Shown here piece after piece: positions 46,835 to 57,024 of a DNA stretch of 64,000 nucleotides. The stretch is from positions 153,175-217,174 of the forward strand of contig NZ_SCHN01000013.1 in the NCBI RefSeq assembly GCF_004120195.1, read 5' to 3'. A program made the position numbers and the translations under genes. The notes below the pieces were generated by a model. It was not told where the DNA came from and searched no databases. It worked only from the letters and a program-made list of their open reading frames with translations. This DNA is from Enterovibrio baiacu. Its GTDB lineage: Bacteria; Pseudomonadota; Gammaproteobacteria; Enterobacterales; Vibrionaceae. Positions within the stretch are counted from its first letter, which is position 1; every line of letters starts with the position of its first letter.

Positions 46835-48145
46835 ATGATCGCAAGCCTTGTCACCCGATTCCAACAACTCCCCGCAGAGCGTCGGCAGTTCCTGTTCCAC
46901 GCTGCGCTTGCGGCGTTGTTTCGGGTGTTTTCTGCGGGGGCTGCTTTTCTGCTTAGCGTTGTGGCCGCAAGAACGTTGGGAACACACCAATCTGGTCTGT
47001 TCTTCCTTGCGTTGAGCTTAGCAACCTTGCTTGGCACCCTCAGCTTGTTGGGCATGGATAACGCGCTATTGCGGTTCATTGGAAAATCATCGACAGAAGA
47101 TGCAACAGAAACCAATCAAGTATTCACCAATGCCTATACCGCGGTTGTGCCCACCAGCACAGTAGTTGGCCTAATCGTATTTGTTCTCTCACCTTGGTTA
47201 TCAACCAGTGTGTTCGACAAACCCGATGCAGTTGATGCCATGCGCGCATTTGCTGTGGCAATACCGCTGATCAGTCTGTTTTTCCTCAATGGTTATGCAC
47301 TGCAAGCAACCCGACGTGTGATTGCATCTGTGTGTTCCATGCAGCTTGGGGTCACGGTGTTGCTGCTACCGGCGCTTTATGGCTTATCACATTATGCCGT
47401 TGAGCCAAGTGCCAGTGTCGCCGCCATCTTATATACGGGCGCTGCCGCCATTGTGGTGATTTCAGGGTTAGTGTTGTGGTTTCGCCAACCTTTGCACCGT
47501 ATCGATAGCCGCGATTTAGGCAAACCCGCCTTGTGGCAAGCCGCGCCAAACCTGTGGCTCATTGCTGCAACGGGCCAAGCCATCCCGTGGGCGTCTGTCG
47601 TCATCGTGGGGTTTTATACGCAATCGCAAGATGTGGCGTATTTCTCCGCCGCGCAACGTACCTCGTTGCTCATCACCTTTATGTTGATGGTGGTGAATTT
47701 CGTCGCGGCTCCCCGTTTCTCCGCCTTATTTCACGCGGGTGAAATGGAGAAATTAAAACGTCTTGCTCAGTTTTCGACGCGATTAATGATCGCTTTTTCG
47801 CTGCCGGTGCTCATCGCGGTGTTGGTATGGCCGGAACACATTATGCGGTTGTTTGGTGAGGACTTTGTTCTCGGCGCGCCGCTATTGGTGATTCTCGCCA
47901 TTGGTCAAACCATCAATGTGATGACAGGCTCGGTTGGGTTTCTTCTTACCATGTGCGGTCACGAACGAGACATGAGGAATGTTACGGTATTCGCAGGCTT
48001 GCTCACCTTAGCATTGACCTTCATACTCACGCACATTTGGGGCACGCTCGGTGCAGCGATTGCCGTCAGTGTGGGGTTAAGTACGCAGAACTTACTTGCC
48101 TTCCATAAAGTAAAATCGCGTTTAGGCTTTTGGCCTATTGGTTAA
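46835..48145 (+). CDS. Wzx-type polysaccharide flippase
   Basis: 436 residues from the ATG at 46835, eight bases after the permease stop. About 12-14 membrane helices in the MATE/MVF polysaccharide-synthase family; start 'FRVFSAGAAFLLSVVAARTLGTHQSGLFFLALSLATLLGTLSLLGMDNALLRF'. Moves the lipid-linked repeat unit across the inner membrane. Last gene of the exopolysaccharide operon; no clear terminator before galU. Confidence 0.88.
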   Translation: MIASLVTRFQQLPAERRQFLFHAALAALFRVFSAGAAFLLSVVAARTLGTHQSGLFFLALSLATLLGTLSLLGMDNALLRFIGKSSTEDATETNQVFTNAYTAVVPTSTVVGLIVFVLSPWLSTSVFDKPDAVDAMRAFAVAIPLISLFFLNGYALQATRRVIASVCSMQLGVTVLLLPALYGLSHYAVEPSASVAAILYTGAAAIVVISGLVLWFRQPLHRIDSRDLGKPALWQAAPNLWLIAATGQAIPWASVVIVGFYTQSQDVAYFSAAQRTSLLITFMLMVVNFVAAPRFSALFHAGEMEKLKRLAQFSTRLMIAFSLPVLIAVLVWPEHIMRLFGEDFVLGAPLLVILAIGQTINVMTGSVGFLLTMCGHERDMRNVTVFAGLLTLALTFILTHIWGTLGAAIAVSVGLSTQNLLAFHKVKSRLGFWPIG

Positions 48146-48262
48146 CCTCACCCCATACTGGAAGAAATAAATAATTTTATAATGGGTAAGTGATACCATT
48201 TGCACTGCCTATTTTTAAATACAAATACTGATAGCTCGGATGTAACTAATTAAGGATATCTG

Positions 48263-49123
48263 ATGATTAATAAGTGCCTATTTCCAGCAGCTGGTTACGG
48301 AACACGCTTCCTACCAGCAACTAAATCCATGCCAAAAGAAATGATGCCTATCGTAAACAAGCCATTGATTGAATACGGTGTTGATGAGGCGATTCAAGCT
48401 GGTATTAATGGCATGTGTATCGTCACTGGCCGTGGTAAACACAGCCTGATGGATCACTTCGATAAAAACTACGAACTCGAGCACCAAATTCTAGGCACCA
48501 ACAAAGAAGCCCTGCTTGAAGATATTCGTGCAACGATTGATGCGGCGTCTTTTACATACATTCGCCAAAAAGAAATGCGCGGTTTGGGTCATGCCATCCT
48601 TACGGGTCGTGACTTGGTCGGTGATGAAGCCTTCGCTGTGGTATTGGCGGATGACCTTTGTATCAACAAAGAACAGGGCGTATTGACGCAGATGGTTGCG
48701 CTTTATAAGCAATTCCGTTGTTCAATCGTCGCCGTTGAAGAAGTGCCGGAAGACGAAACCCACAAATACGGTGTTATTTCAGGACAAGAGATCAAAGATG
48801 ACTTGTTCCGCGTAGATAACATGGTTGAGAAACCAGAACCGGGCACGGCACCAAGTAACTTAGCGATCATCGGCCGCTACATTTTGACGCCAGACATCTT
48901 CGACATTCTCGAAAATACTGAGCCAGGCAAAAACGGCGAGATTCAAATTACCGATGCACTGCTCAAACAAGCACAAGACGGCTGTGTACTTGCGTATAAA
49001 TTCAAAGGCGAGCGTTTCGATTGCGGCAGCGTAGAGGGCTTTATTGAAGCGACAAATTACTGCTACGAAAACATTTACCTGCAATCTGACGCACCGAACC
49101 AGCCGAAAACCGTGAAGTGTTAG
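48263..49123 (+). CDS. galU: UTP-glucose-1-phosphate uridylyltransferase GalU
   Basis: 286 residues. Nucleotidyltransferase start 'KCLFPAAGYGTRFLPATKSMPKEMMPIVNKPLIEY', 'VVLADDLC' and 'YGVISG', with 'FDCGSVEGFIEATNYC' at the end. Makes UDP-glucose, needed for exopolysaccharide, LPS and osmolytes. Ancestral neighbour of uvrA in vibrios; the 117-base gap before it could hold its own promoter. A palindrome after it may act as terminator. Confidence 0.95.
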   Translation: MINKCLFPAAGYGTRFLPATKSMPKEMMPIVNKPLIEYGVDEAIQAGINGMCIVTGRGKHSLMDHFDKNYELEHQILGTNKEALLEDIRATIDAASFTYIRQKEMRGLGHAILTGRDLVGDEAFAVVLADDLCINKEQGVLTQMVALYKQFRCSIVAVEEVPEDETHKYGVISGQEIKDDLFRVDNMVEKPEPGTAPSNLAIIGRYILTPDIFDILENTEPGKNGEIQITDALLKQAQDGCVLAYKFKGERFDCGSVEGFIEATNYCYENIYLQSDAPNQPKTVKC

Positions 49124-49173
49124 TCACATTTCTTCGCGCTTTTAGACGCTAAAATCTGCTCAGGGTAGACTCT

Positions 49174-49203
49174 AACAAAGCTGTATATTTATACAGCTTT
49201 GTT
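49174..49203 (+). promoter_or_regulatory. LexA SOS box of uvrA inside a terminator-like palindrome
   Basis: CTGT-N8-ACAG at 49181-49196 matches the LexA consensus exactly. It is the core of a perfect 30-base palindrome (49174-49203), followed by CTTTTTC. LexA control of uvrA is well known; the outer arms make the same DNA a possible galU terminator. Confidence 0.8.
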
Positions 49204-49286
49204 CTTTTTCATCACGTCTATTTATGGGATACTCAATTCATTAGTCATTTCATCAGACAACGCGCTGACCAATAGGCAAGGTGGAC

Positions 49287-52121
49287 ATGGATACGATCGA
49301 CGTCAGAGGGGCTCGCACCCATAATTTAAAGAATATCAATCTGACTATCCCTAGGGACAAGCTGGTTGTGATCACCGGCCTTTCAGGCTCAGGTAAGTCT
49401 TCACTCGCGTTTGACACCTTATATGCAGAGGGGCAACGCCGATACGTTGAATCGCTCTCCGCCTATGCTCGCCAGTTCTTGTCACTGATGGAAAAACCTG
49501 ACGTTGACCATATTGACGGTTTATCACCCGCCATTTCGATTGAACAAAAATCCACGTCACACAACCCGCGTTCTACCGTTGGCACCATCACCGAAGTTTA
49601 CGATTACCTGCGTCTGCTTTATGCACGCGTCGGCGATCCGCGGTGTCCTACACACAATGTCACGCTTGAAGCACAAACCGTCAGTCAGATGGTCGACAAA
49701 GTGTTGGAACGTGAAGAAGGCACGAAGTTGATGCTGCTCGCCCCTATCGTGAAAGAACGTAAGGGTGAACACGTTAAAACGCTCGAAAACTTGGTCGCAC
49801 ATGGCTTTATCCGTGCGCGCATCGACGGCGAAGTGTGTGATCTGTCCGATCCTCCGACTCTGGAGCTTCACAAGAAGCACACCATTGAAGTGGTGGTTGA
49901 CCGATTTAAGGTTCGTGATGACTTGCAGCAGCGTTTGGCTGAATCCTTTGAAACCGCGCTAGAGCTGACGGGCGGTACCGCCGTTGTCAGCCACATGGAC
50001 GGCGACGGTGATGACATGGTGTTCTCAGCTAACTTTGCCTGTCCACATTGTGGCTACAGCATGCAAGAGCTTGAACCCCGCCTATTCTCTTTCAATAACC
50101 CAGCCGGGGCATGCCCAACGTGTGACGGCTTAGGGGTTCAGCAGTTCTTTGATGAAAACCGCGTGGTACAAAACGAAGCCGTGAGCCTTGCAGGTGGCGC
50201 AATTCGTGGATGGGATCGTCGCAACTTTTACTATTTCCAGATGCTCACTTCACTGGCAGAACATTATAAGTTCGACATTGAAGCGCCATGGGAAAGCCTG
50301 ACACCCAAGATCCGCGATGTGGTGCTAAATGGCTCCGGCACCACAGACATTGCCTTTAAGTACGTCAACGATCGTGGCGATATCACGGTACGCAAACACC
50401 CATTTGAAGGCATTTTAAATAACCTCAATCGCCGTTACCGCGACACTGAATCCATGGCGGTACGCGAAGAACTCGCCAAATACATCGCCAACAAACCGTG
50501 CGGAAGCTGCGGCGGTTCTCGCCTTCGTGAAGAAGCGCGCCACGTTTTTGTTGCCGACACCAATCTGCCAGCCGTGTGTGAAATGAGCATTCACGAAGCC
50601 CTCGACTTCTTCGCAGGTTTACAGCTTGAAGGTCAACGCGCGCAAATCGCCGACAAGGTACTGAAAGAAATTCACGACCGTCTGCGCTTCTTGGTTAACG
50701 TGGGTCTGAACTACCTGAGCTTATACCGAAGTGCGGATACCCTCTCGGGCGGCGAAGCGCAGCGTATTCGTCTTGCTAGCCAAATTGGTGCGGGACTTGT
50801 GGGTGTGATGTATGTGCTGGATGAACCGTCTATTGGCCTTCATCAGCGCGATAATGAACGTCTTTTGAGTACCCTTGATCACCTGAGAAACCTCGGTAAT
50901 ACCGTCTTGGTGGTAGAGCACGACGAAGATGCAATTCGTGCCGCGGACCACATCATTGATATTGGCCCTGGGGCAGGTGTGCATGGCGGTTATGTGGTGG
51001 CGGAAGGCACTTACGAAGACATCATTGCCAATGAAGACTCACTGACAGGCCAGTACCTCAGCGGTAAAAAACAAATCATGATGCCTGCCGAGCGCACGCC
51101 GTATGATCCTGAGAAAGTCGTGCGTTTGCTTGGCGCAACGGGCAACAACCTAAACAATGTAGATTTGACCCTACCTGTTGGTTTGTTTACCTGTGTAACG
51201 GGCGTCTCCGGTTCAGGTAAATCCACACTGATAAACGACACCTTCTACAAGATCGCCCACCAGCGACTGAATGGTGCGACCACTGGCGAACCCGCACCGT
51301 TTAAAGACATCGAAGGCATTGGCCATTTCGACAAAGTGATCGACATTGACCAAAGCCCTATTGGACGCACGCCGCGTTCTAACCCTGCCACTTACACCGG
51401 CATTTTCACGCCAATCCGTGAATTGTTCGCAGGCACACAAGAATCTCGCGCGCGTGGCTACAAAGTCGGGCGCTTTAGCTTTAACGTGAAAGGCGGACGC
51501 TGTGAAGCCTGCCAAGGTGATGGTGTGATCAAGGTAGAGATGCACTTCTTACCTGATGTGTATGTGCCTTGTGATGTGTGTAAAGGGAAACGCTATAACC
51601 GCGAAACCTTGGAAATTCGCTACAAAGGCAAAACCATCGACGAAGTGTTGGAAATGACCGTTGAAGATGCGCGCGAGTACTTTGACGCCGTGCCAGCGAT
51701 TGCCCGTAAGCTTCAAACTTTGATGGATGTAGGCTTGTCTTATATCCGCTTAGGCCAAGCAGCAACCACCTTGTCTGGTGGTGAAGCGCAACGCGTGAAA
51801 CTGGCGCGAGAGCTGTCGAAGCGCGATACAGGTAAAACGCTGTACATCCTCGATGAACCTACAACAGGCCTGCACTTCCACGACATTCAACAGTTGCTGA
51901 CCGTGCTTCATCGCCTGCGCGATCACGGCAATACCATAGTGGTCATCGAGCACAACTTGGATGTTATCAAAACAGCAGACTGGATTGTCGACCTTGGCCC
52001 TGAAGGTGGAAGCGGCGGCGGTTTGATTGTCGCAGAAGGGACACCAGAAGACGTTGCAAAAGTGAAAGGCTCACACACCGCACGCTTCTTGAAACCATTA
52101 TTGAAGAAAAAGGGCAAATAG
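49287..52121 (+). CDS. uvrA: UvrABC excision repair protein UvrA
   Basis: 944 residues from the ATG at 49287 (AAGG five bases before it; an in-frame GTG is two codons upstream). Two ABC ATPases: Walker A 'GLSGSGKSS' (about 31) and 'GVSGSGKST' (about 640), signatures 'LSGGEAQR' twice. Zinc fingers at about 250-282 ('CPHC', 'CPTC') and 735-765 ('CEAC', 'CDVC'). Finds bulky DNA damage and loads UvrB. SOS box upstream and terminator downstream. Confidence 0.98.
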   Translation: MDTIDVRGARTHNLKNINLTIPRDKLVVITGLSGSGKSSLAFDTLYAEGQRRYVESLSAYARQFLSLMEKPDVDHIDGLSPAISIEQKSTSHNPRSTVGTITEVYDYLRLLYARVGDPRCPTHNVTLEAQTVSQMVDKVLEREEGTKLMLLAPIVKERKGEHVKTLENLVAHGFIRARIDGEVCDLSDPPTLELHKKHTIEVVVDRFKVRDDLQQRLAESFETALELTGGTAVVSHMDGDGDDMVFSANFACPHCGYSMQELEPRLFSFNNPAGACPTCDGLGVQQFFDENRVVQNEAVSLAGGAIRGWDRRNFYYFQMLTSLAEHYKFDIEAPWESLTPKIRDVVLNGSGTTDIAFKYVNDRGDITVRKHPFEGILNNLNRRYRDTESMAVREELAKYIANKPCGSCGGSRLREEARHVFVADTNLPAVCEMSIHEALDFFAGLQLEGQRAQIADKVLKEIHDRLRFLVNVGLNYLSLYRSADTLSGGEAQRIRLASQIGAGLVGVMYVLDEPSIGLHQRDNERLLSTLDHLRNLGNTVLVVEHDEDAIRAADHIIDIGPGAGVHGGYVVAEGTYEDIIANEDSLTGQYLSGKKQIMMPAERTPYDPEKVVRLLGATGNNLNNVDLTLPVGLFTCVTGVSGSGKSTLINDTFYKIAHQRLNGATTGEPAPFKDIEGIGHFDKVIDIDQSPIGRTPRSNPATYTGIFTPIRELFAGTQESRARGYKVGRFSFNVKGGRCEACQGDGVIKVEMHFLPDVYVPCDVCKGKRYNRETLEIRYKGKTIDEVLEMTVEDAREYFDAVPAIARKLQTLMDVGLSYIRLGQAATTLSGGEAQRVKLARELSKRDTGKTLYILDEPTTGLHFHDIQQLLTVLHRLRDHGNTIVVIEHNLDVIKTADWIVDLGPEGGSGGGLIVAEGTPEDVAKVKGSHTARFLKPLLKKKGK

Positions 52122-52154
52122 ACCGATACTTTCGGTAACCTATCCCCCTCACTC

Positions 52155-52178
52155 ACCACCTCGTAAGAGGTGGTTTTA
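52155..52178 (+). terminator. Rho-independent terminator of uvrA
   Basis: Stem ACCACCTC/GAGGTGGT with GTAA loop and a following TTT, 33 bases after the stop. Confidence 0.75.
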
Positions 52179-52195
52179 CATTGATAGTAGAAAGC

Positions 52196-53896
52196 ATGTC
52201 GACAACGCGTATTCCGATTCACTGGCCATCCAAAGTGGCGAGCAAGCCTTTAGTTAAACCCGTACTCATTGTACTGGCGACGCTTTTTTTGCTCTGTTTT
52301 CCGCTCAATCAAATACCGCTGTCGGTCACAGGCATTCAACACCCAGCGATTTCAACCTCGTTCATGTTGTCTGTCGCCATGATCTGTTTTGGTGGTTTAG
52401 AGGTCGCTCGACAACGCCGATTTAGTCTGACCAAACTGACAGGATGGATTGCGCTCAGCGCCTTGCTCGCGTCGCTCCCCGCATTCTATCTTCATGCGAA
52501 CACCAGTGCGGCACTTTGGCACGCAGGGCTCGCGTTATTGAGCTTGCTGCTTTTTGTTACCTTGCAGCAATTTAGCTTCAGTCATGTTCAGCGTCAGTAT
52601 TTGCTTTGGCTACCGTTGATTGCAGGGTGGATATTCGCACTGCCTTTCGTTGTGCCTCCACTCATTGAAGCATTCGAACACGACGCACCTTATTTCCTGA
52701 CAGTTCAGCGCGTAGGCATTGCAAAGAACACCACAGCCATGGTGCTACTTACCGCACTTGCCTTGTCAGCCTATTTGCTAGCACGAACCCGCGCCTATAA
52801 ACGCACCATCATCGCTCAGCACATTGCATTGCTGCTCACGCCGTTGCTGTGCATTACCGCTTTGATGTCGCTTCGTGAGCCTTGGCTTATCACGTTCACC
52901 CTGCTGATAGTTGCTCTCGCACAACCTTTCTTGTTTCGCTTCTGTCCCAAGTTACATCATGGACTTTGGAACATCGTTGTTTTCGCGGCTTTTGTGATTG
53001 CAGGGCAAGCAAACTGGCTACCCATCAGCGCCTTGTTTGCAGAAAGGTTCTCCCCTAGCGAATGGCAACTTTTAGGACAAACCACAGCGCTGGCAAAAAC
53101 AGCGCATTTTGAAGGTGTAGGACTCGGTCAGCTTACGCTGGCGCAATTGCAGTTTGGGCTTTCACATGGAAACGCCTTGCCCATTGATACGCCCTACCCA
53201 AGCTGGTTGCTTGCGACAATCACTGAGGGGGGGATTGCCATTTGGGGAAGCTTCGCCCTCTTAGGTGGATTGATCATTAAGCGTATTGCCGACGCGCCGG
53301 GTGGCACACGATTGATGCTGACGGCAATCATCCTCCCTTCCATTGTCGGCATTGCAGCAACATCGTTTGTATCGACAAACCCCGTTCTCGCGCTGCTGTT
53401 TGTCGTTTTGGTCTATTGGATTGATAACTTGTCTGCGCGCTACGAACGCATCAGCCTAGCACGCGTTAAGCTACTCACCATTGGTGCGACAACGCTATTA
53501 GCGTCAACGGTATGCGTGGTTGTTAGCTCTATCTATTTGGGCGAGCAGGCGCTACACACCTATGACATCAAAGACAACAAGTTAACCCAGTATCAAACAC
53601 ACCCTTGGTGGACATCGTTTTATCAGCAAGAAGCGGGGAAACGCGACTTTTTGGAAGATGTCGAACATAACGACAAACGCGCTCAGACGACGTATCTCAG
53701 ACAGCAAATCCGACACCTTTCAACACGCCCAACGGCGGAGGGGTATCAGTCTTTGATTGAGTTGGCACTGCTGACAGGCGACCGCGCGATTGCGAAACAG
53801 ATCCAGCAAGAAGCCAGTGCATTGTTTCCCTACGTGGCATTTCAACCTAACTTTTCACATTTTGAAGCGTCAGAACCTGATGCTTCAAAACCGTAA
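52196..53896 (+). CDS. PglL/Wzy_C-like membrane protein, possible O-oligosaccharyltransferase
   Basis: 566 residues from the ATG at 52196; a TTG 15 bases upstream abuts the uvrA terminator. About 11-13 membrane helices and a soluble end (about 455-566). Near 307-345 it reads 'GVGLGQLTLAQLQFG' and 'TPYPSWLLATITEGGIAIWG', the region where PglL/WaaL proteins have HN..L....E.G; here the HN pair is YP. It lies in the place of the V. cholerae PglL gene as I recall. Function as protein O-glycosylation enzyme is therefore doubtful; the fold and family are likely. Confidence 0.62.
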   Translation: MSTTRIPIHWPSKVASKPLVKPVLIVLATLFLLCFPLNQIPLSVTGIQHPAISTSFMLSVAMICFGGLEVARQRRFSLTKLTGWIALSALLASLPAFYLHANTSAALWHAGLALLSLLLFVTLQQFSFSHVQRQYLLWLPLIAGWIFALPFVVPPLIEAFEHDAPYFLTVQRVGIAKNTTAMVLLTALALSAYLLARTRAYKRTIIAQHIALLLTPLLCITALMSLREPWLITFTLLIVALAQPFLFRFCPKLHHGLWNIVVFAAFVIAGQANWLPISALFAERFSPSEWQLLGQTTALAKTAHFEGVGLGQLTLAQLQFGLSHGNALPIDTPYPSWLLATITEGGIAIWGSFALLGGLIIKRIADAPGGTRLMLTAIILPSIVGIAATSFVSTNPVLALLFVVLVYWIDNLSARYERISLARVKLLTIGATTLLASTVCVVVSSIYLGEQALHTYDIKDNKLTQYQTHPWWTSFYQQEAGKRDFLEDVEHNDKRAQTTYLRQQIRHLSTRPTAEGYQSLIELALLTGDRAIAKQIQQEASALFPYVAFQPNFSHFEASEPDASKP

Positions 53897-53907
53897 GCAC
53901 CCCAATC

Positions 53908-53939
53908 AAAAACGCCCTGATAAATCAGGGCGTTTTTTT
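53908..53939. terminator. Bidirectional terminator
   Basis: Stem AAAAACGCCCTGA/TCAGGGCGTTTTT with a TAAA loop, with T-runs on both strands. Serves the convergent PglL-like and aminotransferase genes. Confidence 0.9.
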
Positions 53940-53969
53940 AGGCTGTTGAAACCCAAAAGGGTCAGCCAG

Positions 53970-55088
53970 TTAACTCAGCACATCCTTTAGCGCTTTGGCA
54001 CACAGCGCAATATTTTCTTTTCTAGCTGCATAGCCCATCAACCCAATACGCCATGCTTTGCCCGCTAACGCGCCAAGGCCAGCTCCGATTTCAAGATTAT
54101 ATTCATTCAACAAACGCTGACGAACAAGGGCATCATCAACACCATCAGGAATCGCGACGGCATTGAGTTGAGGAAGGCGATAAGCCTCATCAACCAAAAA
54201 TTCAATGCCCAACACTTCCAGTTCTGACTTCAACAATTCATGCATATCACGATGGCGTTGCCACGCGTTCTCTAGGCCTTCTTGCTGTAACATCAATAAC
54301 GACTCATGCAGCGCATACAGGCTATTTACGGGCGCGGTATGGTGATAGCTTCGTTTCCCTTCACCACTCCAATAACCGAGCACTAAGCTTTGATCTAAGA
54401 ACCAGCTTTGTACTTTCCCATCATGCGTTTTCATTCTTTCTACGGCACGCGGTGAGAAGGTCACTGGCGATAAGCCCGGAACACATGACAAACACTTTTG
54501 GCTGCCGGAATAAACAGCATCAAGTTGCCATTCGTCAACCAACAAAGGCACACCGCCAAGCGATGTCACAGCATCCACGATGGTTAAACAGTCATGCTGA
54601 CGTGCTAACGCAGATAAGGCCTTCGCGTCACTCAATGCACCGGTGGACGTTTCAGCATGCACAAATGCCACAATTGATGCATCGGGATTGGCATTTAACG
54701 CCGCGTCCACTTTACTCACATCAACAGGCTTCCCCCACTCATCATCAACCATCACAGCCGTCGCGCCGCAGCGCTCAACGTTTTCACGCATACGATCGCC
54801 AAACACACCATTGCGACAAACAATGACCGTATCGCCAGGAGAGACCAAATTCACAAAACAGGTTTCCATGCCTGCGCTGCCTGGTGCAGATACGGCAATG
54901 GTGAAAGGGTTCGTGGTTTGAAAGGCATATTGCAGCAAGGCTTTCACTTCATCCATCATGCCGACAAATAACGGGTCAAGGTGACCAATTGTTGGCTGTG
55001 ATAACGCTTGTAGGACACGTGGTGACACGTCGGAAGGGCCCGGTCCCATCAAGGTTCGCTGAGGCGGAATAAAGCGTGAAATAGTCAT
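53970..55088 (-). CDS. Class V aminotransferase (alanine/serine-glyoxylate type)
   Basis: 372 residues. Begins 'LMGPGPSDVSPRVLQALSQPTIGHLDPLF', the AGT1/SGT family start; PLP lysine in 'SGSQKCLSCVPGL' (about residue 197) and 'FVHAETSTG', 'VDAVTSLGG' motifs. Transfers amino groups between alanine or serine and glyoxylate or a related keto acid; the true substrate is not clear. Divergent from lysC and present in the same slot in V. cholerae as I recall. Confidence 0.86.
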   Translation of the reverse strand: MTISRFIPPQRTLMGPGPSDVSPRVLQALSQPTIGHLDPLFVGMMDEVKALLQYAFQTTNPFTIAVSAPGSAGMETCFVNLVSPGDTVIVCRNGVFGDRMRENVERCGATAVMVDDEWGKPVDVSKVDAALNANPDASIVAFVHAETSTGALSDAKALSALARQHDCLTIVDAVTSLGGVPLLVDEWQLDAVYSGSQKCLSCVPGLSPVTFSPRAVERMKTHDGKVQSWFLDQSLVLGYWSGEGKRSYHHTAPVNSLYALHESLLMLQQEGLENAWQRHRDMHELLKSELEVLGIEFLVDEAYRLPQLNAVAIPDGVDDALVRQRLLNEYNLEIGAGLGALAGKAWRIGLMGYAARKENIALCAKALKDVLS

Positions 55089-55240
55089 TGTCTGCTCTCC
55101 TTAGTTAGTATTTTACCACCCTACCACTGCCGCTCACTCTCTCCCAAATCATGATTGCTATAACGTAAGCTCCATCAACCTAACGCCTCGCAAAAATGAA
55201 GCACCTTGCATACATTTGACGCTTTTCATGCAAACTCTGT

Positions 55241-55269
55241 TTGACAATCAGATTACAAAGCTTTATCAA
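55241..55269 (+). promoter_or_regulatory. Putative sigma-70 promoter of lysC
   Basis: TTGACA (55241-55246, perfect) and TATCAA (55264-55269, 4 of 6) with a 17-base spacer. Transcription would begin about 30 bases before the riboswitch. Confidence 0.75.
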
Positions 55270-55308
55270 TGCAGTGTAATTTTTGTGCAGTATTTTTCTG
55301 CACGAAGA

Positions 55309-55472
55309 CAGAAGAGGCGCGTCTATCAGGCAGTCCATTTGCGGAGCCCCAACTCCAATGCAGATCGATCAGGGGATAGACGCCGAGGTAATCGACACCT
55401 TGGGGGTTAGATTGCCGGTCTTGAAGGTTGAGTCCTTCGGATTGTCATCTCTTTCGAGATGGAGCGCTTCTG
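55309..55472 (+). promoter_or_regulatory. Lysine riboswitch (L box) aptamer
   Basis: In the 481-base gap before lysC. P1 pairs CAGAAG (55309-55314) with CTTCTG (55467-55472). Inside are the L-box landmarks AGAGGCGCG, GACGCCGAGGTAAT and CTTTCGAGATGGAGCG in order. Length (164) fits the class. After it I see no U-rich terminator; a short helix CTGTCTC (55506-55512) with GAG..ACAG (55557-55565) next to the start could hide the ribosome site, so control is probably translational. 55089-55240 holds no gene. Confidence 0.85.
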
Positions 55473-55569
55473 GAGAAATATCCTTTCTTCATGCCCGCCC
55501 TCTTTCTGTCTCATCCACATTTTGATCATTTAGAACATCTATATCGCGATTTATGGGAGATACAGGGAA

Positions 55570-56922
55570 GTGAACGCATTAACTGTCGCAAAATTTGGCG
55601 GCACGAGTGTCGCAGACTACGCAGCCATGTCTAACTGCGCTTCGGTCATCAAGGGAAATGAAAGCACACGTTTGGTTGTCATCAGTGCATGCTCTGGTGT
55701 GACTAACCTTTTGGTTGAACTCGCCAACGGTGTCAGCAGCTTAGAAAAACAAAAAGCGTTGCTCACTCGCCTTCAAGAAATCCACTTCAGCATTTTGGCG
55801 AGCCTGCCAGAAAATGAAGATGTGAATACAGCAGTGAATGACATATTGGATAATGTCGCGACGTTTGCTGCAGCCGCAGCGGAAGCCCCCTCAGATAAAA
55901 TCACAGACAGCTTAGTTGCCTGTGGTGAACTCATGTCGACACACATCTTTACCCACTTACTGAATCAGCAAGGGTTAGATGCAGTGCGTTTTGATGTCCG
56001 TGATGCGTTGAAAACTGACGATGTCCATGGAAAAGCATCCCCTGATTTAATCGAAACCGCTTACCAAGCCCAAACGCTGCTTCGCCCGCTATGCGAAGAG
56101 AAAGTGGTCGTCACACAAGGTTTTATCGGCTCGGACAATAAAGGCAACACAACAACACTAGGCCGTGGCGGAAGTGACTACAGTGCGGCACTGCTTGCTG
56201 AAGCGGTTCAAGCGACAACGCTTGAAATTTGGACTGACGTGCCAGGCATCTACAGCACCGATCCTCGCATCGCACCAGCCGCTGCACCAATCGACGAAAT
56301 CAGTTTTAGTGAAGCCTCTGAAATGGCGAACTTTGGTGCGAAAATCTTGCACCCGTCAACCTTAGTGCCAGCAATGCGCCAAGAAATCCCGGTGTTTGTT
56401 GGCTCTTCAAAAGCGCCAGAAAAAGGGGGAACGTGGATCCGCCGTGATGCAGAGCATTCACCTCTTTTCCGCGCATTGGCACTTCGTTGCAACCAAACCA
56501 TGGTGACGCTTACCAGCCTAAACATGTTCCATGCCTACGGCTTTTTGGCAGAGGTTTTCAATATTCTGGCTAAGCATAAAGTCTCGGTGGATCTGATCAC
56601 GACATCAGAAGTCAGCGTCTCTTTGACCTTAGATCAAACCAACACCAGCGGCGGTGCGCCTAAGTTGCCTGAAGCGGCCGAGCTCGAGCTTTCTAAACTG
56701 TGTAAAGTGACGGTTGAGCAAGACATGTGTTTGGTGGCGTTGATTGGTAATGAGATGGGCGAATCTCGCGGTGCTGCAGCGCAAATTTTTGGCGCTCTAG
56801 GTGAATATAACCTGCGAATGATTTGCTACGGTGCAAGTAATCACAACCTGTGTTTCTTGACCAATACCGCTGAGTCGAAAGACGTGGTACGTACCTTACA
56901 CAGAGAGCTGTTTGAAAAGTAA
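55570..56922 (+). CDS. lysC: Lysine-sensitive aspartokinase III
   Basis: 450 residues, GTG start with AGGGA close before it. Kinase motif 'VAKFGGTSVADYAAM' at the start, 'TLGRGGSDYSAALLAEA' and 'EIWTDVPGIYSTDPR' in the core, two ACT domains from about 300. Makes aspartyl phosphate, the first step to lysine, methionine and threonine. The upstream lysine riboswitch supports the LysC (not ThrA/MetL) assignment; no homoserine dehydrogenase domain is fused. Confidence 0.96.
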   Translation: MNALTVAKFGGTSVADYAAMSNCASVIKGNESTRLVVISACSGVTNLLVELANGVSSLEKQKALLTRLQEIHFSILASLPENEDVNTAVNDILDNVATFAAAAAEAPSDKITDSLVACGELMSTHIFTHLLNQQGLDAVRFDVRDALKTDDVHGKASPDLIETAYQAQTLLRPLCEEKVVVTQGFIGSDNKGNTTTLGRGGSDYSAALLAEAVQATTLEIWTDVPGIYSTDPRIAPAAAPIDEISFSEASEMANFGAKILHPSTLVPAMRQEIPVFVGSSKAPEKGGTWIRRDAEHSPLFRALALRCNQTMVTLTSLNMFHAYGFLAEVFNILAKHKVSVDLITTSEVSVSLTLDQTNTSGGAPKLPEAAELELSKLCKVTVEQDMCLVALIGNEMGESRGAAAQIFGALGEYNLRMICYGASNHNLCFLTNTAESKDVVRTLHRELFEK

Positions 56923-56975
56923 GAGAGCCATGTCATCGCGGCTTTCGCTCTGCAAACACCCCAAGGACACAATAA

Positions 56976-57004
56976 AAGAAGGGCGCTCATTGAGCGCCCT
57001 TCTT
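56976..57004. terminator. Bidirectional terminator between lysC and metH
   Basis: Stem AAGAAGGGCGCTC/GAGCGCCCTTCTT with a three-base loop, T-rich on both sides. Genes converge here. Confidence 0.88.
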
Positions 57005-57024
57005 GTGTTTACAATCACCAAACC

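Noticed and set aside
49124..49286. Sigma-70 promoter for uvrA
   Set aside because: Several weak hexamer pairs exist around the SOS box, but none is good enough to choose.
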